Below the pieces are notes generated by a model. It did no database searches. It was not told where the DNA came from and saw only the letters and a list, made by a program, of their open reading frames with translations. This document shows positions 43,111-51,946 of a stretch of 64,000 bases of DNA, piece after piece. This DNA is from an uncultured Flavobacteriaceae bacterium (GTDB lineage: Bacteria; Bacteroidota; Bacteroidia; Flavobacteriales; Flavobacteriaceae), in contig CANMFO010000006.1 of assembly GCA_947497245.1 (NCBI GenBank), positions 1 to 64,000 of the forward strand, in the 5' to 3' direction. Made by a program: the position numbers and the translations under genes. Each line of letters begins with the position of its first letter. Within the stretch, counting starts at the first letter, position 1.

Positions 43111-43563
43111 ATGGCGTTCAACATTGTGCTTATTGAACCTGAAATCCCCAACAATACCGGAAATATTGGCAGGTTGGCCCTGGCTTCCGGTTCCCAGCTG
43201 CATTTGGTGAGACCATTTGGTTTTGAGCTTGATGACAAACGGCTAAAACGTGCCGGCCTGGACTATTGGCAGCACCTGTCCGTTTCCATATATGACAATA
43301 TTACTGCTTTCTTGGAGGTACATCGGGATAAAAACATGGTGTATTTCTCAAGCCATGGGAAGCAAGATCACTGGTCGATCGAATATCGGAAGGACATGTT
43401 CTTGGTCTTCGGTAAGGAATCCATGGGACTCCCCAGGCCCCTTCTCGAAGAGAACCCTTCAAAACTGTATAAAATACCCCTGTACAGTAACCACATCCGG
43501 AGTTTAAATTTATCAAATGCCGTGAGTATTGTGGTTTATGATGGGTTACGGCACTTGCAATAG
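43111..43563 (+). CDS. trmL: tRNA (cytidine/uridine-2'-O)-methyltransferase
   Basis: Methylates the ribose of the wobble base 34 in tRNA-Leu isoacceptors. The 150-residue SPOUT protein is the minimal TrmL form: N-terminal IEPEIPNNTGNIGRLA, then VFGKESMGLPRPLL, and the C-terminal knot IPLYSNHIRSLNLSNAVSIV. It follows VF530 by 3 bp. Confidence 0.95.
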   Translation: MAFNIVLIEPEIPNNTGNIGRLALASGSQLHLVRPFGFELDDKRLKRAGLDYWQHLSVSIYDNITAFLEVHRDKNMVYFSSHGKQDHWSIEYRKDMFLVFGKESMGLPRPLLEENPSKLYKIPLYSNHIRSLNLSNAVSIVVYDGLRHLQ

Positions 43564-43573
43564 TACATTTTAG

Positions 43574-43581
43574 TATCTTTA
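43574..43581 (+). promoter_or_regulatory. -7-like element of the cytochrome lipoprotein gene
   Basis: TATCTTTA, one base off consensus, with TTG at 43555-43557 (16-base spacer). The start codon is 23 bp further. Confidence 0.4.
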
Positions 43582-43604
43582 GGTACAACCTAAGAGCGAT
43601 TACT

Positions 43605-46235
43605 ATGTACAAAATGACCACCTTGGCACTACTCTGCCTTCTTTTTCTTTCCTGTAAGAATGACGGAACGTCAACTTCCGATGAAATCGAAAAATCCATA
43701 ACCTTTAACTTGCCCGATGGGTTTGAACTGGAGGATCTTTACCATCCCAGTGAACATGAACAGGGTTCGTGGGTGGCCTTGGCCCAGGGGGATAATGGTC
43801 AAATTTTTGCGTGTGACCAGTATGGAAAGATCTATAGTTTCATGGCCCCGGAGGAGGGCAGTGTTTTGGACCCCGGGGACGTAAAGCCCCTTGACCTGGG
43901 AATCGGGGAGGCGCATGGACTGCTATGGGCCTTTAACAGCCTGTATGTGGCCGTCAACAAACGCTGGGACGATGATGTACCCGATGAATCGGAAAACGGA
44001 AGTGGCATCTATCGAATTACCGATTCGGATGGCAATGGGGAATTGGACAAGGTTCAGATGCTTCTAAAACTGGAAGGTGCAGGGGAACACGGCCCGCACA
44101 GTTTTGTGCTTTCTCCCGATGGGACCGAAATCTACTTTATCGCGGGCAACCACACCTTGGTCCCAGAAAAACTCCTAACGAACAGCCATCTCCCCACCAA
44201 TTGGGGTGAGGACAACCTTTTTGAACCCTATTTGGACGCTCGCGGGCATGCCAACGACATCAAGGCCCCGGGCGGGTGGATCTCAAAGTTCAATCCGGAT
44301 GGCAGCCAGTGGGAACTCATTTCCGCTGGATACCGGAATCCGTTCGACATGGCCTTTAACCAGGATGGCGAGCTGTTCGCCTACGATGCCGATATGGAAT
44401 GGGACATCGGAATGCCCTGGTACCGCCCAACCCGAATCTGTCATGTCACCAGCGGGAGTGAATACGGCTGGCGTACCGGATCGGGCAAATGGCCCGCCTA
44501 CTATCCCGACAACCTACCTGCCGTGCACAATCTGGAACAGGGATCGCCCACCGCGGTACTTTCCGGGGCCAAATTGAATTTTCCCGCCAAATACCAAAAC
44601 GGGCTCCTGATCATGGACTGGAGTTTTGGGACCGTTTATTTCATCGATCTCAAAAGAAAGGGGAGCAGTTATTCTGCGAAGAGGGAAGAGTTTCTATCCG
44701 GCACGCCCCTGCCCCTTACCGATATGATCGCCGGTACGGATGGCGCACTCTATTTCGCCACCGGAGGACGGAGGATCGATTCGCATTTGTATCGTTTGCG
44801 CTATACGGGCACCGATATGGGAGCGGCCCAATCGGAAACCGATGAGACCACGGCAGCGCTCCGAAGCCTGCGCCATACCCTTGAAAAATACCATACCGAA
44901 GTCTCCAATGCCGCCGTACCGCTGGCCTGGGAAAATCTAGATCATGAAGACCGGTTTATCCGCTATGCCGCGCGACTCGCGCTGGAGCACCAAGCTGTTG
45001 CCGAATGGAAGGCGCGGTTCTTTAAGGAAACCAATGTCCAAAAACTTATTGAGGCCGGTATCGCCCTGGCCCATCAGGGAGACAAGGACCTTCAGGGAAA
45101 AATATTGGATAAGTTCCAAGCCTTGAAATTGGAGCAGTTGTCCACCGAACAGCAAATTGCCCTTTTGCGGAACTATTCGCTGCTGTTCATTCGGATGGGC
45201 GCACCCGATGCGGCACACGCCCGCTCAGTCGCCAAAAAATTAAGTGCTTATTTTCCCCATGCGAACAATGCCGTGACCCGGGAATTGGGACAACTGTTGC
45301 TCTTTTTAAAGTCCGATGGCATTACCGGGGCTTTGGTCGAACAATTGGAGCGGCACACTAGGGAAAAGACCATCGCGGAAGGTGTTGAAATGCTTTCCGA
45401 GGAAGCAACCCTTCGCAGTGAACAGTACGGTCCGCTCATCCGCGACGTAATTGCCAAAATGCCCCCCAGCGAATCCATATTTTATGGAATGCTGTTGAGC
45501 CATGCCCAAGAGGGGTGGACGCGGGAGCTTCGCGAAAAATACTTCCTGTGGTTCTACGATGTCTTGGCAGCCAAGGGTGGAATGAGTTTTAAGGCCTATA
45601 TGGAAAATGTCCGCCAACAGGCCATGGCCCATGTACCCGCTGCCGAAAAGGAGGAGTTCCAGGAAATATCGGGGGTATACGACCCCTCGACCGCGGTGGC
45701 CGATTTACCTCAGCCCATTGGACCGGGAAAAAACTATTCGAACCGGGAAATTGGCCAATTGCTGGGTGCCGGGGAACACGGAAATTTTGCCGATGGGGAA
45801 CGGGCCTACCAAGCGGCCATGTGCGTTATGTGCCATAGGATGCAGGGCAACGGGGGGGCCGCCGGACCCGACCTGACCCAGGCCCACACCAAATTCAACA
45901 GTTGGGAGATGCGCTTTACCGTTTTGAGCCCAAACGATGAAATCTCGGACCAATATGCCAATATGCTGTTCCATCTAAAGGATGGACGTAAAATGGCGGG
46001 GCGCGTAAAATCCGAGGAAGGCGACAGCATTGTGCTGATGCCCAACCCCTTTAACGAGACCTATACCGTACAACTGGCCAAAGCCAATGTTGAAAAGCAA
46101 GAACTTTCACCCATTTCCCCTATGCCCTCGGGTCTCCTGAACCGGTTGAACGAACAGGAGATCCGAGACTTGTTCGCTTATTTGCAGGCGGGCGGGGATG
46201 CGGACAGTCCGGTGTATTCGGAAGAAGGGGAATAG
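43605..46235 (+). CDS. Lipoprotein with sugar-dehydrogenase-like propeller and C-terminal cytochrome c domain
   Basis: An 876-residue lipoprotein (signal ending FLSC, about residue 17). Residues 35-400 form a soluble-glucose-dehydrogenase/PVC-type beta-propeller (GHANDIKAPGG, ISAGYRNPFDMAFN, DMEWDIGMPWYRPTR, TDMIAGTDGALYFAT). Residues 420-680 are helical, HEAT-like. A monohaem domain follows with Cys740, Cys743 and His744 (CVMCH) and the downstream GAAGPDLT; the axial Met is probably in ISPMPSG. It would oxidise a substrate at the cell envelope and pass electrons to a cytochrome. Known relatives occur in Planctomycetes-Verrucomicrobia and Bacteroidota. Substrate unknown. Confidence 0.85.
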   Translation: MYKMTTLALLCLLFLSCKNDGTSTSDEIEKSITFNLPDGFELEDLYHPSEHEQGSWVALAQGDNGQIFACDQYGKIYSFMAPEEGSVLDPGDVKPLDLGIGEAHGLLWAFNSLYVAVNKRWDDDVPDESENGSGIYRITDSDGNGELDKVQMLLKLEGAGEHGPHSFVLSPDGTEIYFIAGNHTLVPEKLLTNSHLPTNWGEDNLFEPYLDARGHANDIKAPGGWISKFNPDGSQWELISAGYRNPFDMAFNQDGELFAYDADMEWDIGMPWYRPTRICHVTSGSEYGWRTGSGKWPAYYPDNLPAVHNLEQGSPTAVLSGAKLNFPAKYQNGLLIMDWSFGTVYFIDLKRKGSSYSAKREEFLSGTPLPLTDMIAGTDGALYFATGGRRIDSHLYRLRYTGTDMGAAQSETDETTAALRSLRHTLEKYHTEVSNAAVPLAWENLDHEDRFIRYAARLALEHQAVAEWKARFFKETNVQKLIEAGIALAHQGDKDLQGKILDKFQALKLEQLSTEQQIALLRNYSLLFIRMGAPDAAHARSVAKKLSAYFPHANNAVTRELGQLLLFLKSDGITGALVEQLERHTREKTIAEGVEMLSEEATLRSEQYGPLIRDVIAKMPPSESIFYGMLLSHAQEGWTRELREKYFLWFYDVLAAKGGMSFKAYMENVRQQAMAHVPAAEKEEFQEISGVYDPSTAVADLPQPIGPGKNYSNREIGQLLGAGEHGNFADGERAYQAAMCVMCHRMQGNGGAAGPDLTQAHTKFNSWEMRFTVLSPNDEISDQYANMLFHLKDGRKMAGRVKSEEGDSIVLMPNPFNETYTVQLAKANVEKQELSPISPMPSGLLNRLNEQEIRDLFAYLQAGGDADSPVYSEEGE

Positions 46236-46296
46236 GATGGCACCACCGGTCGAAGATTCAAATACAGAACCGAACTTTTGGTTAAGATCAAAAAGG

Positions 46297-46926
46297 ATGC
46301 GGGCCTATACCCTCATCACATCCAACCAAAATTTCAACGCCACTATTAAAAAAGCGGTGTTGCTGGCCTTCCTTTTTACGCTACAACCGGGTTTGTCCCA
46401 AACCGTCGTGGGCCCTGTGGAGTTGTCCGATGGCGCTTTGGAGCTGACAAAACAGGAGGTGACCTATGACCCATCGTATTTTTCCATTGATTATCCGAAC
46501 GGGGATGTCCCTGCAGATAAGGGTGTTTGTACCGATGTGATCATTCGGGCGTACCGCAAAATCGGAATTGATCTGCAGAAGGAAGTCCACGAGGACATGA
46601 AGGCCCATTTTGGGGCATATCCAAAAATCTGGGGGCTTAAAACCCCGGATAGGAACATTGATCATAGAAGGGTTCCCAATCTCATGACCTATTTTAAACG
46701 AAAGGGGGCCGAAAAATCGATTTCGGATAAAGCGAGCGATTATTGGCCTGGAGATATTGTCAGCTGGAACCTGGACGGGGCACTGACGCATATTGGAATT
46801 GTTGTGGACAAAAAATCAAAGGACGGAAGAAGAAATCTGATCGTGCACAATATCGGCGCGGGACAAGTATTGGAAGACTGTCTTTTCGATTACAAAATAA
46901 TTGGACATTATCGCTATGAGAAATGA
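46297..46926 (+). CDS. DUF1287 exported protein
   Basis: A 209-residue protein with a longish N-region and hydrophobic core (about residues 18-32, ending GLSQ). The DUF1287 segment is clear: VTYDPSYFSIDYPNGDVPADKGVCTDVI-like stretch (about 55-85), with Cys and Asp in a papain-like/NlpC-like arrangement, DYWPGDIVSWNL, THIGIVVD, and VHNIGAG. The fold resembles NlpC/P60 hydrolases, with Cys in GVCTDV and His in LTHIGI as the likely pair. It starts 61 bp after the cytochrome gene. Other in-frame starts (46237, 46198) would give an N-terminus with no clear signal peptide. Confidence 0.85.
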   Translation: MRAYTLITSNQNFNATIKKAVLLAFLFTLQPGLSQTVVGPVELSDGALELTKQEVTYDPSYFSIDYPNGDVPADKGVCTDVIIRAYRKIGIDLQKEVHEDMKAHFGAYPKIWGLKTPDRNIDHRRVPNLMTYFKRKGAEKSISDKASDYWPGDIVSWNLDGALTHIGIVVDKKSKDGRRNLIVHNIGAGQVLEDCLFDYKIIGHYRYEK

Positions 46927-47068
46927 AAATCCCATACCGACTTAGTCTAAGACGAACAGCGGGTTTGGTAGGTAAACGGATGTAAGGACAAATAGCATTG
47001 CCGTATTTGGGTTCGACCGCTATACCATGCGCTAAACGTTGTATTAAAACCGAAAAACCAAAAAGATC

Positions 47069-47356
47069 ATGATCGTACAGATTATCAAATTAAAAAGTGA
47101 TTTGCCCGAGGGTGAATTATTAAAGCGGGCCAGGGAACGGGAGCCCCAATTCAAGGCCATCCCTGGGCTTTTGCAAAAATATTATGTGAAAATTGGCCCA
47201 TCAGGGCAATATGGGGGAATCTATATCTGGGATTCCAAAGAATCCCTGAAGTTGTATCAGGCTTCCGATTTGGCCTCCAGTATACCGAAGGCCTATGAAA
47301 TTATCGAAGCACCCAATATCGAGGTCCTGGATGTTCTTTTTAAACTGAGGAGCTAA
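47069..47356 (+). CDS. YdhR/ABM-like dimeric alpha-beta barrel protein
   Basis: A 95-residue soluble protein. The alternating beta-alpha pattern and segments MIVQIIKLKSDLPEGE, GLLQKYYVKI, YGGIYIWDSKESLKLY fit the YdhR/antibiotic-biosynthesis-monooxygenase-like ferredoxin fold. Whether it has catalytic activity is unclear. It lies 62 bp before the NTF2-like gene on the same strand. Family placement is by pattern recognition. Confidence 0.7.
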   Translation: MIVQIIKLKSDLPEGELLKRAREREPQFKAIPGLLQKYYVKIGPSGQYGGIYIWDSKESLKLYQASDLASSIPKAYEIIEAPNIEVLDVLFKLRS

Positions 47357-47418
47357 GAAAGGCAACATCGGAAAAATACGGTACCCCTGTACGCTACATA
47401 GTACTAAAACATAACGCA

Positions 47419-47796
47419 ATGAACCTGGACGAAAACAAAAAGAACGCCATTGCCTTTTACCGAATGGCCTATGAAGGAAAGCCCGCGGAAGCAGTGGAAA
47501 GGTATGTGGGCAAAGACTATATCCAGCACAATCCCGATGTGGCCGATGGCACCCAGGGCTTTATCGATTACTTCGAACAGATGCAACGGGAGTATCCCGA
47601 GAAGTCCATAGATTTTGTCCGTGCCATTGCCGAGGGTGAACTGGTGGCGCTCCATACCCACCAGACCTGGCCCGGGAACGATCAGTACATTACAATGGAT
47701 TTTTTCAGGTTCGATGGGCAGGGAAAAATATGCGAACATTGGGATGCCATCCAACAGGTTCCCAAAACATCTAAAAACCCCAATACGATGTACTGA
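47419..47796 (+). CDS. SnoaL-like NTF2-family protein
   Basis: A 125-residue cytoplasmic protein with the SnoaL/NTF2 cone fold: AIAFYRMAYEGKPAEAVERYVGKDYIQHNP-like N-terminal stretch (residues 11-40), FDYFEQ-type helix, GELVALHTHQTWP and the C-terminal FFRFDGQGKICEHWDAIQ. Enzymes of this family are hydrolases, isomerases or cyclases on small polar substrates; the substrate is unknown here. Confidence 0.85.
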   Translation: MNLDENKKNAIAFYRMAYEGKPAEAVERYVGKDYIQHNPDVADGTQGFIDYFEQMQREYPEKSIDFVRAIAEGELVALHTHQTWPGNDQYITMDFFRFDGQGKICEHWDAIQQVPKTSKNPNTMY

Positions 47797-47917
47797 AAAA
47801 AAGCCTGGCAAGCCCAGCTTGGCCATAGGACAAAACTGCTTTCGGCCAAACTGGGGGAAAGAAAACGTCCTCAAAGAATGGGACATACCAAAAAATTGCG
47901 CCTTAACCGAAGCACCT

Positions 47918-48436
47918 ATGCAAGAGAAGATCATTTATTTGCTCCTAGGACCAAAAGGTAGCGGAAAGTCGTTCATCGGAGCGCTTATGGACCAAAATTT
48001 TGGTATCCCCTTTGTGCGTGTGGAAGATTGGGCCAAAACAATCAAAAAGGAAAGGGACATCCTTGATGGGCACTACATCCGGGACGTATTCGAAACCATA
48101 GAAAAAGGGATCAGGAAGACCTTGCTCGACAAGGATACGGTAGTATTTGAGTCCACGGGGCTGTCCACCCCGTTCGATATGATGTTCGAAAACCTGAAAA
48201 ATGATTTTAACGTGGTCTCCATCGGTATTCAGGCCAACGACGATCTGTGCTTGGAAAGGGTCCGAAAAAGGGACGGTTCCATACATATTGCCGTTCCCGA
48301 TGAACAGCTGCGGCAAATCAATCTACAGGTTCGGAAAAAAGCGATCAAAACCGATTTTTCATTGGAGAACAGCAGTACCACCGAAGCAGAGCTCATCAAA
48401 AAATTGAAAGAGATAATCCGAAAAAACAGTGGATGA
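47918..48436 (+). CDS. P-loop kinase-like ATPase
   Basis: A 172-residue protein with a Walker A motif GPKGSGKS (residues 11-18), a core resembling shikimate-kinase and zeta-toxin-type kinases (DWAKTIKKE, VVFESTGL), and a C-terminal charged helix. The conserved Arg region LERVRKRDGS may be the lid. The ATG at 47918 places the P-loop at the usual distance from the N-terminus; no earlier in-frame ATG is close. No antitoxin-like partner adjoins it, so a toxin role is not supported. Confidence 0.75.
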   Translation: MQEKIIYLLLGPKGSGKSFIGALMDQNFGIPFVRVEDWAKTIKKERDILDGHYIRDVFETIEKGIRKTLLDKDTVVFESTGLSTPFDMMFENLKNDFNVVSIGIQANDDLCLERVRKRDGSIHIAVPDEQLRQINLQVRKKAIKTDFSLENSSTTEAELIKKLKEIIRKNSG

Positions 48437-48476
48437 CAAAGCGATAACTTAGCAAGCTACTCCCACACCAATTCCG

Positions 48477-48484
48477 TATTTTTG
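48477..48484 (+). promoter_or_regulatory. -7 element of rpe
   Basis: TAttTTTG, 26 bp before the rpe ATG. Confidence 0.5.
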
Positions 48485-48510
48485 TACAAATTACCAAGCA
48501 AATCCATCTT

Positions 48511-49173
48511 ATGAGCAATATCAAAATAGCCCCCTCCCTCCTGGCCGCGGACTTTGGCAACCTGCAACGGGATGTAGAACTGGTGAACCAAAGCGCCGCC
48601 GACTGGCACCATATCGATGTGATGGACGGGGTGTTTGTACCCAATATCTCTTTCGGGATGCCGGTGATCAAAGCGATTCAAACACACGCCACCAAACCCT
48701 TGGACGTGCATTTGATGATTGTTGATCCCGATCGCTACATCAAGAATTTTGCTGCACTGGGGGCCCAGGTGCTCACCGTGCATTTGGAGGCGTGCACCCA
48801 CCTGCACCGCACCCTTCAGGCCATTAGGGCCGAGGGAATGCAGACCGGCGTGGCCCTGAACCCGCACACCAACATCGCATTGTTGGAGGATACGATCCAA
48901 GATATCGACCTGGTCTGTCTGATGAGCGTCAACCCGGGTTTCGGGGGACAGTCCTTCATAGAAAATACCTACCAAAAAGTACGGGCACTCAAGGACCTTA
49001 TCCAAAAAAAGGAGGGCAGCACCTTGATCGAAATCGATGGTGGGGTCACCGATGCCAATGCCAAAAAATTGGTCGAGGCGGGGGCCGACGTACTCGTAGC
49101 CGGAAGCTTTGTGTTCAAGGCCGCCGACCCAACCGCTACCATTGCCGATCTTTCACAGCTTGCCAATAGCTAG
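48511..49173 (+). CDS. rpe: Ribulose-phosphate 3-epimerase
   Basis: Interconverts ribulose 5-phosphate and xylulose 5-phosphate in the pentose phosphate pathway; TIM barrel with a bound metal. Signature segments: APSLLAADFGNL, DWHHIDVMDGVFVPN, LDVHLMIVDPDRYI, LMSVNPGFGGQSFI and IDGGVTDANAKKLVEAGADV-like C-terminal phosphate-binding strand. The 220-residue length is normal. Its stop overlaps the stop of the convergent CBS gene by 4 bp. Confidence 0.97.
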   Translation: MSNIKIAPSLLAADFGNLQRDVELVNQSAADWHHIDVMDGVFVPNISFGMPVIKAIQTHATKPLDVHLMIVDPDRYIKNFAALGAQVLTVHLEACTHLHRTLQAIRAEGMQTGVALNPHTNIALLEDTIQDIDLVCLMSVNPGFGGQSFIENTYQKVRALKDLIQKKEGSTLIEIDGGVTDANAKKLVEAGADVLVAGSFVFKAADPTATIADLSQLANS

Positions 49174-49595
49174 TATTGCTCCAACAAGTAGTTGATCAGA
49201 TCCGTGGTGGTCACGATGCCGACCAGTTTTTCCTGCTGCACCACGGGAAGGGCATGGTATTCCTTTTGGGCCAATAGTTCCGCAACCTCCTTAATGTTGG
49301 TATCCGGGGAAACACTATCCAAATTTTTGGCCATCACTTGGGGAACGGTGAACATGTTGTACACCAAAGTCTCCACCTCATCTTCGTCCTCATAGGCACC
49401 ATCCGCAAAGCTTATCCGGAGTAAATCTGTCAAACTCAGCATTCCGATAATCTTTTCCCCATCCACCACGGGAATATGGCGAATGCCGTGTTTCTTGAAC
49501 AAACGCTCCGCGGTGTCCAAACCGTCATTGGCATTCAAGGTGATCAAACTGGTGGTCATGATATTTGAAACGGGAATTCGTTGTCGTAAGCTCAT
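49170..49595 (-). CDS. CBS-domain pair protein
   Basis: A 141-residue cytoplasmic protein made only of two CBS motifs: residues 10-65 (VSNIMTTSLITL, HGIRHIPVVDGEKIIGMLS) and 80-137 (VPQVMAKNLDSV, YHALPVVQQEKLVGIVT). Stand-alone pairs sense adenine nucleotides and regulate partner proteins. No partner is adjacent. It converges with rpe. Confidence 0.9.
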   Translation of the reverse strand: MSLRQRIPVSNIMTTSLITLNANDGLDTAERLFKKHGIRHIPVVDGEKIIGMLSLTDLLRISFADGAYEDEDEVETLVYNMFTVPQVMAKNLDSVSPDTNIKEVAELLAQKEYHALPVVQQEKLVGIVTTTDLINYLLEQY

Positions 49596-49741
49596 AATCT
49601 TTGATTTTATAATTACTGTTTAAAGTTCCCATTCCCATAGCGTACAAAGAATGATATATATCACTTGGATTGGGTTTTTAATTTCCGATAAGCACTCCTA
49701 TTTACCCCGATTGGGCGCGGTCAACTTTGCCATAAAATCCC

Positions 49742-49749
49742 TAGCTTTG
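49742..49749 (+). promoter_or_regulatory. -7 element of ypdA
   Basis: TAgcTTTG, 43 bp upstream of the ypdA ATG. Confidence 0.45.
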
Positions 49750-49792
49750 CCCCATTGGATCGGATCGTTCGCGTTCGTTCAAAATCTATAGA

Positions 49793-50776
49793 ATGGAGAA
49801 ATTGGATATTGTTATCGTTGGAGGAGGCCCCATTGGCATCGCTTGTGGGCTGGAAGCCAAAAAGAAGGGGCTGCGTTACCTAATTATTGAAAAGGGACCT
49901 ATCGTGAATTCCTTGTTCAATTATCCCATAAATATGCAGTTCTTCTCCTCTTCCGAACGCCTCGAGATCGATGGCATTCCCTTTATCAGCAAGGAGGCCA
50001 AACCAAAGCGCAACGAGGCCCTGGAATACTACCGGCGAATCGTAACCGGCAACCAACTCAGCATCCATCTCTTTGAATTGGTCGAATCCGTACAAAAGAC
50101 CGACACTGGTTTTTCCGTCCTTACCAACAAGGACAACTACTTGGCAGACCATGTCATCGTGGCCACGGGTTTTTACGACCTTCCGAATACCTTGGGTATT
50201 CCGGGCGAATCGCTGCCCAAGGTATCCCACTACTATAAAGATCCCCATTTTTACGCTAGCCAAAAACTGGCTATTGTAGGCGCCAGCAATTCGGCCATTG
50301 ACGCTGCCCTGGAATGTTGGCGGAAAGGTTCGGAAGTCACCCTGATCATCCGGGGTCCCGAAGTGGGCCAACGGGTAAAGTATTGGGTGCGGCCCGATGT
50401 TATCAATCGTATCGGGGAAGGCAGTATCAAGGCCTACTACAACTCTACGCTGAAGGAAGTTCGTGAAGGTGAAGTGGTCGTCGATACACCGGAAGGCACC
50501 ATCCATTTGGAGAACGATTTTGTATTGGCCCTGACCGGATACATGCCCAATTTTGAATTCTTGCAAAAGCTCGGGATCCAACTCTCCGAGGATGAAAAAA
50601 GACTTCCCCAATACAATCACGATACCATGGAGACCAATGTCGAGGGACTTTACCTGGCCGGGGTTATCTGCGGGGGCATGGAAACCCATAAGTGGTTTAT
50701 TGAAAACTCCCGTATACATGCCCCCATGATCGTTTCCTCCATTTTGGAAAAAAAGGCCTCCAAAATCACCTCCTAA
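49793..50776 (+). CDS. ypdA: YpdA-family putative bacillithiol disulfide reductase
   Basis: A 327-residue FAD/NAD(P)H oxidoreductase. The FAD motif VIVGGGPIGIACGLEA is at residues 6-22. The NADPH motif AIVGASNSAIDAALE lies near residue 163. No CxxC redox pair is present, as in YpdA/Bdr and unlike thioredoxin reductase. The C-terminal FAD contact is GLYLAGVICGG. Homologues reduce bacillithiol disulfide, and many Bacteroidota make bacillithiol. It precedes the Crp-led cluster by 134 bp on the same strand and may relate to it. Confidence 0.9.
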   Translation: MEKLDIVIVGGGPIGIACGLEAKKKGLRYLIIEKGPIVNSLFNYPINMQFFSSSERLEIDGIPFISKEAKPKRNEALEYYRRIVTGNQLSIHLFELVESVQKTDTGFSVLTNKDNYLADHVIVATGFYDLPNTLGIPGESLPKVSHYYKDPHFYASQKLAIVGASNSAIDAALECWRKGSEVTLIIRGPEVGQRVKYWVRPDVINRIGEGSIKAYYNSTLKEVREGEVVVDTPEGTIHLENDFVLALTGYMPNFEFLQKLGIQLSEDEKRLPQYNHDTMETNVEGLYLAGVICGGMETHKWFIENSRIHAPMIVSSILEKKASKITS

Positions 50777-50910
50777 TACGGCAACATGTCCTATCGGTGG
50801 CGCTGGGCAAAAACGCCCCGCTGTCGCCCAAGGTAAGTTTTCGGAAGATAGCGCATTTCCGACGCTTTATAAATCCGTACATTTAAGGAAGTAACCAATT
50901 CGAGGATTGT

Positions 50911-51579
50911 TTGAACAAGTTGACCAAATATTGGTTTCTGGAAGGGTTCGACCTATTTGCCAAATTGGGTAGGCCCACCATGATGCGCATGTGCGAGATC
51001 CTGGAGATGGAGCATCTGGACAAGGGTACGGCCATTTCGTTGGGCGATAGGGACAAAAAGAGCATTTTTTTCTTAAAAAAGGGGGCCGTTAAAATCTCCG
51101 ATGCCAAAAGCGATACGGTAAAATACGTCGTAAAAAAGGGCAATATCTTTGGCGAACTGGCCCTGTACGACCAACAGGCCGCAGCCGAGGAACAGGCCTT
51201 TGCCCTGGAAGACTCCATTATCTGCCATATCGGGGCGGATATGATGGAGAAGCTCATGGAAAAGCACCGCTCGCTTAAGAACGCCGTACTCAAGATATAT
51301 GGCCTACGGATAAAAAAACTGGAACGTCGGCTGCAAGACCTGCTCTATAAGGACAGCACCCGGCGCATTGCCGATTTCATTACGGATTATGTCCACGAAT
51401 TTGGAGAGGAAAACAAGAATGGAAGGATCGCTAAAAACCTATTGTCCCAAAAGGATATTGCCAATCTGACCAACACTTCCAGACAAACGGTAAGCAATAC
51501 GTTAAGTAATCTCCGAAAAGCGCGACTGATCGATTACAGTGCCCAATATATTTCCATACCAAAAAAAACAGTTCCATGA
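50911..51579 (+). CDS. Crp/Fnr-family transcription regulator
   Basis: A 222-residue regulator with an N-terminal cNMP-binding-type beta-roll (about residues 28-135) and a C-terminal winged HTH (LSQKDIANLTNTSRQTVSNT, about 178-200). The cAMP contact region reads FGELALYDQQAAAEEQAF: the Glu is kept but the Arg-Ser pair of CRP is missing, so cAMP binding in the CRP manner is doubtful. There is no N-terminal FNR Cys cluster. The start is a TTG at 50911; an in-frame stop at 50884 leaves no ATG before residue 24. A near -7 element (TAcaTTTa) is at 50878-50885. It overlaps the next gene by 4 bp. Confidence 0.88.
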   Translation: MNKLTKYWFLEGFDLFAKLGRPTMMRMCEILEMEHLDKGTAISLGDRDKKSIFFLKKGAVKISDAKSDTVKYVVKKGNIFGELALYDQQAAAEEQAFALEDSIICHIGADMMEKLMEKHRSLKNAVLKIYGLRIKKLERRLQDLLYKDSTRRIADFITDYVHEFGEENKNGRIAKNLLSQKDIANLTNTSRQTVSNTLSNLRKARLIDYSAQYISIPKKTVP

Positions 51580-51863
51580 AAAATTTTTTAAAACGGCTTT
51601 TCACTTCAAAGGAAGCCGATGTTTTCGATACCGCGCCTAAAGGGGTATGTCCCAATTGCTGGGGCGATCAGGAATATGGCAATGTGGTCCGGGAGAAATA
51701 TAAGGACGCCCAGATCGGCGTGAACAACCGGGAAAGCCAATATGCCTTTATCCAAGATTTTATGGTTACCCATCTGGATGGGATCAAACTAAAGAGTTCC
51801 GTGCACGGCACGGAATGTCCCACCTGTAAAGTGGTGTATCCAAATGAAAGCGGAAATCAATAG
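51576..51863 (+). CDS. Small double-CxxC protein of unknown function
   Basis: A 95-residue soluble protein beginning inside the stop codon of the Crp-type gene (ATGA overlap). It has two CxxC pairs, Cys25/Cys28 (CPNCWGD) and Cys81/Cys84 (CPTCKVV), 52 residues apart, which could bind one zinc ion or an Fe-S cluster, or serve as redox dithiols. The middle is helical and charged. The overlap implies coupled translation and a shared job with the regulator, for example as a sensor partner. I do not know a named family. Confidence 0.75.
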   Translation: MKNFLKRLFTSKEADVFDTAPKGVCPNCWGDQEYGNVVREKYKDAQIGVNNRESQYAFIQDFMVTHLDGIKLKSSVHGTECPTCKVVYPNESGNQ

Positions 51864-51946
51864 TACCAAGTCCGACCGTCTTCCCATCGGGATGGACATA
51901 ACTTCAATCGATAAAAACAATAACCCAATTTAAAACACTAAGAATC

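Noticed and set aside
47918-48436. Zeta-toxin of a toxin-antitoxin pair
   Set aside because: The P-loop and kinase-like core are there, but no small antitoxin gene lies beside it and the neighbour is an NTF2-like protein.
50795-50830. Terminator after ypdA
   Set aside because: GGGC/GCCC can pair around an A-rich loop, but there is no T run, so a real terminator is not supported.
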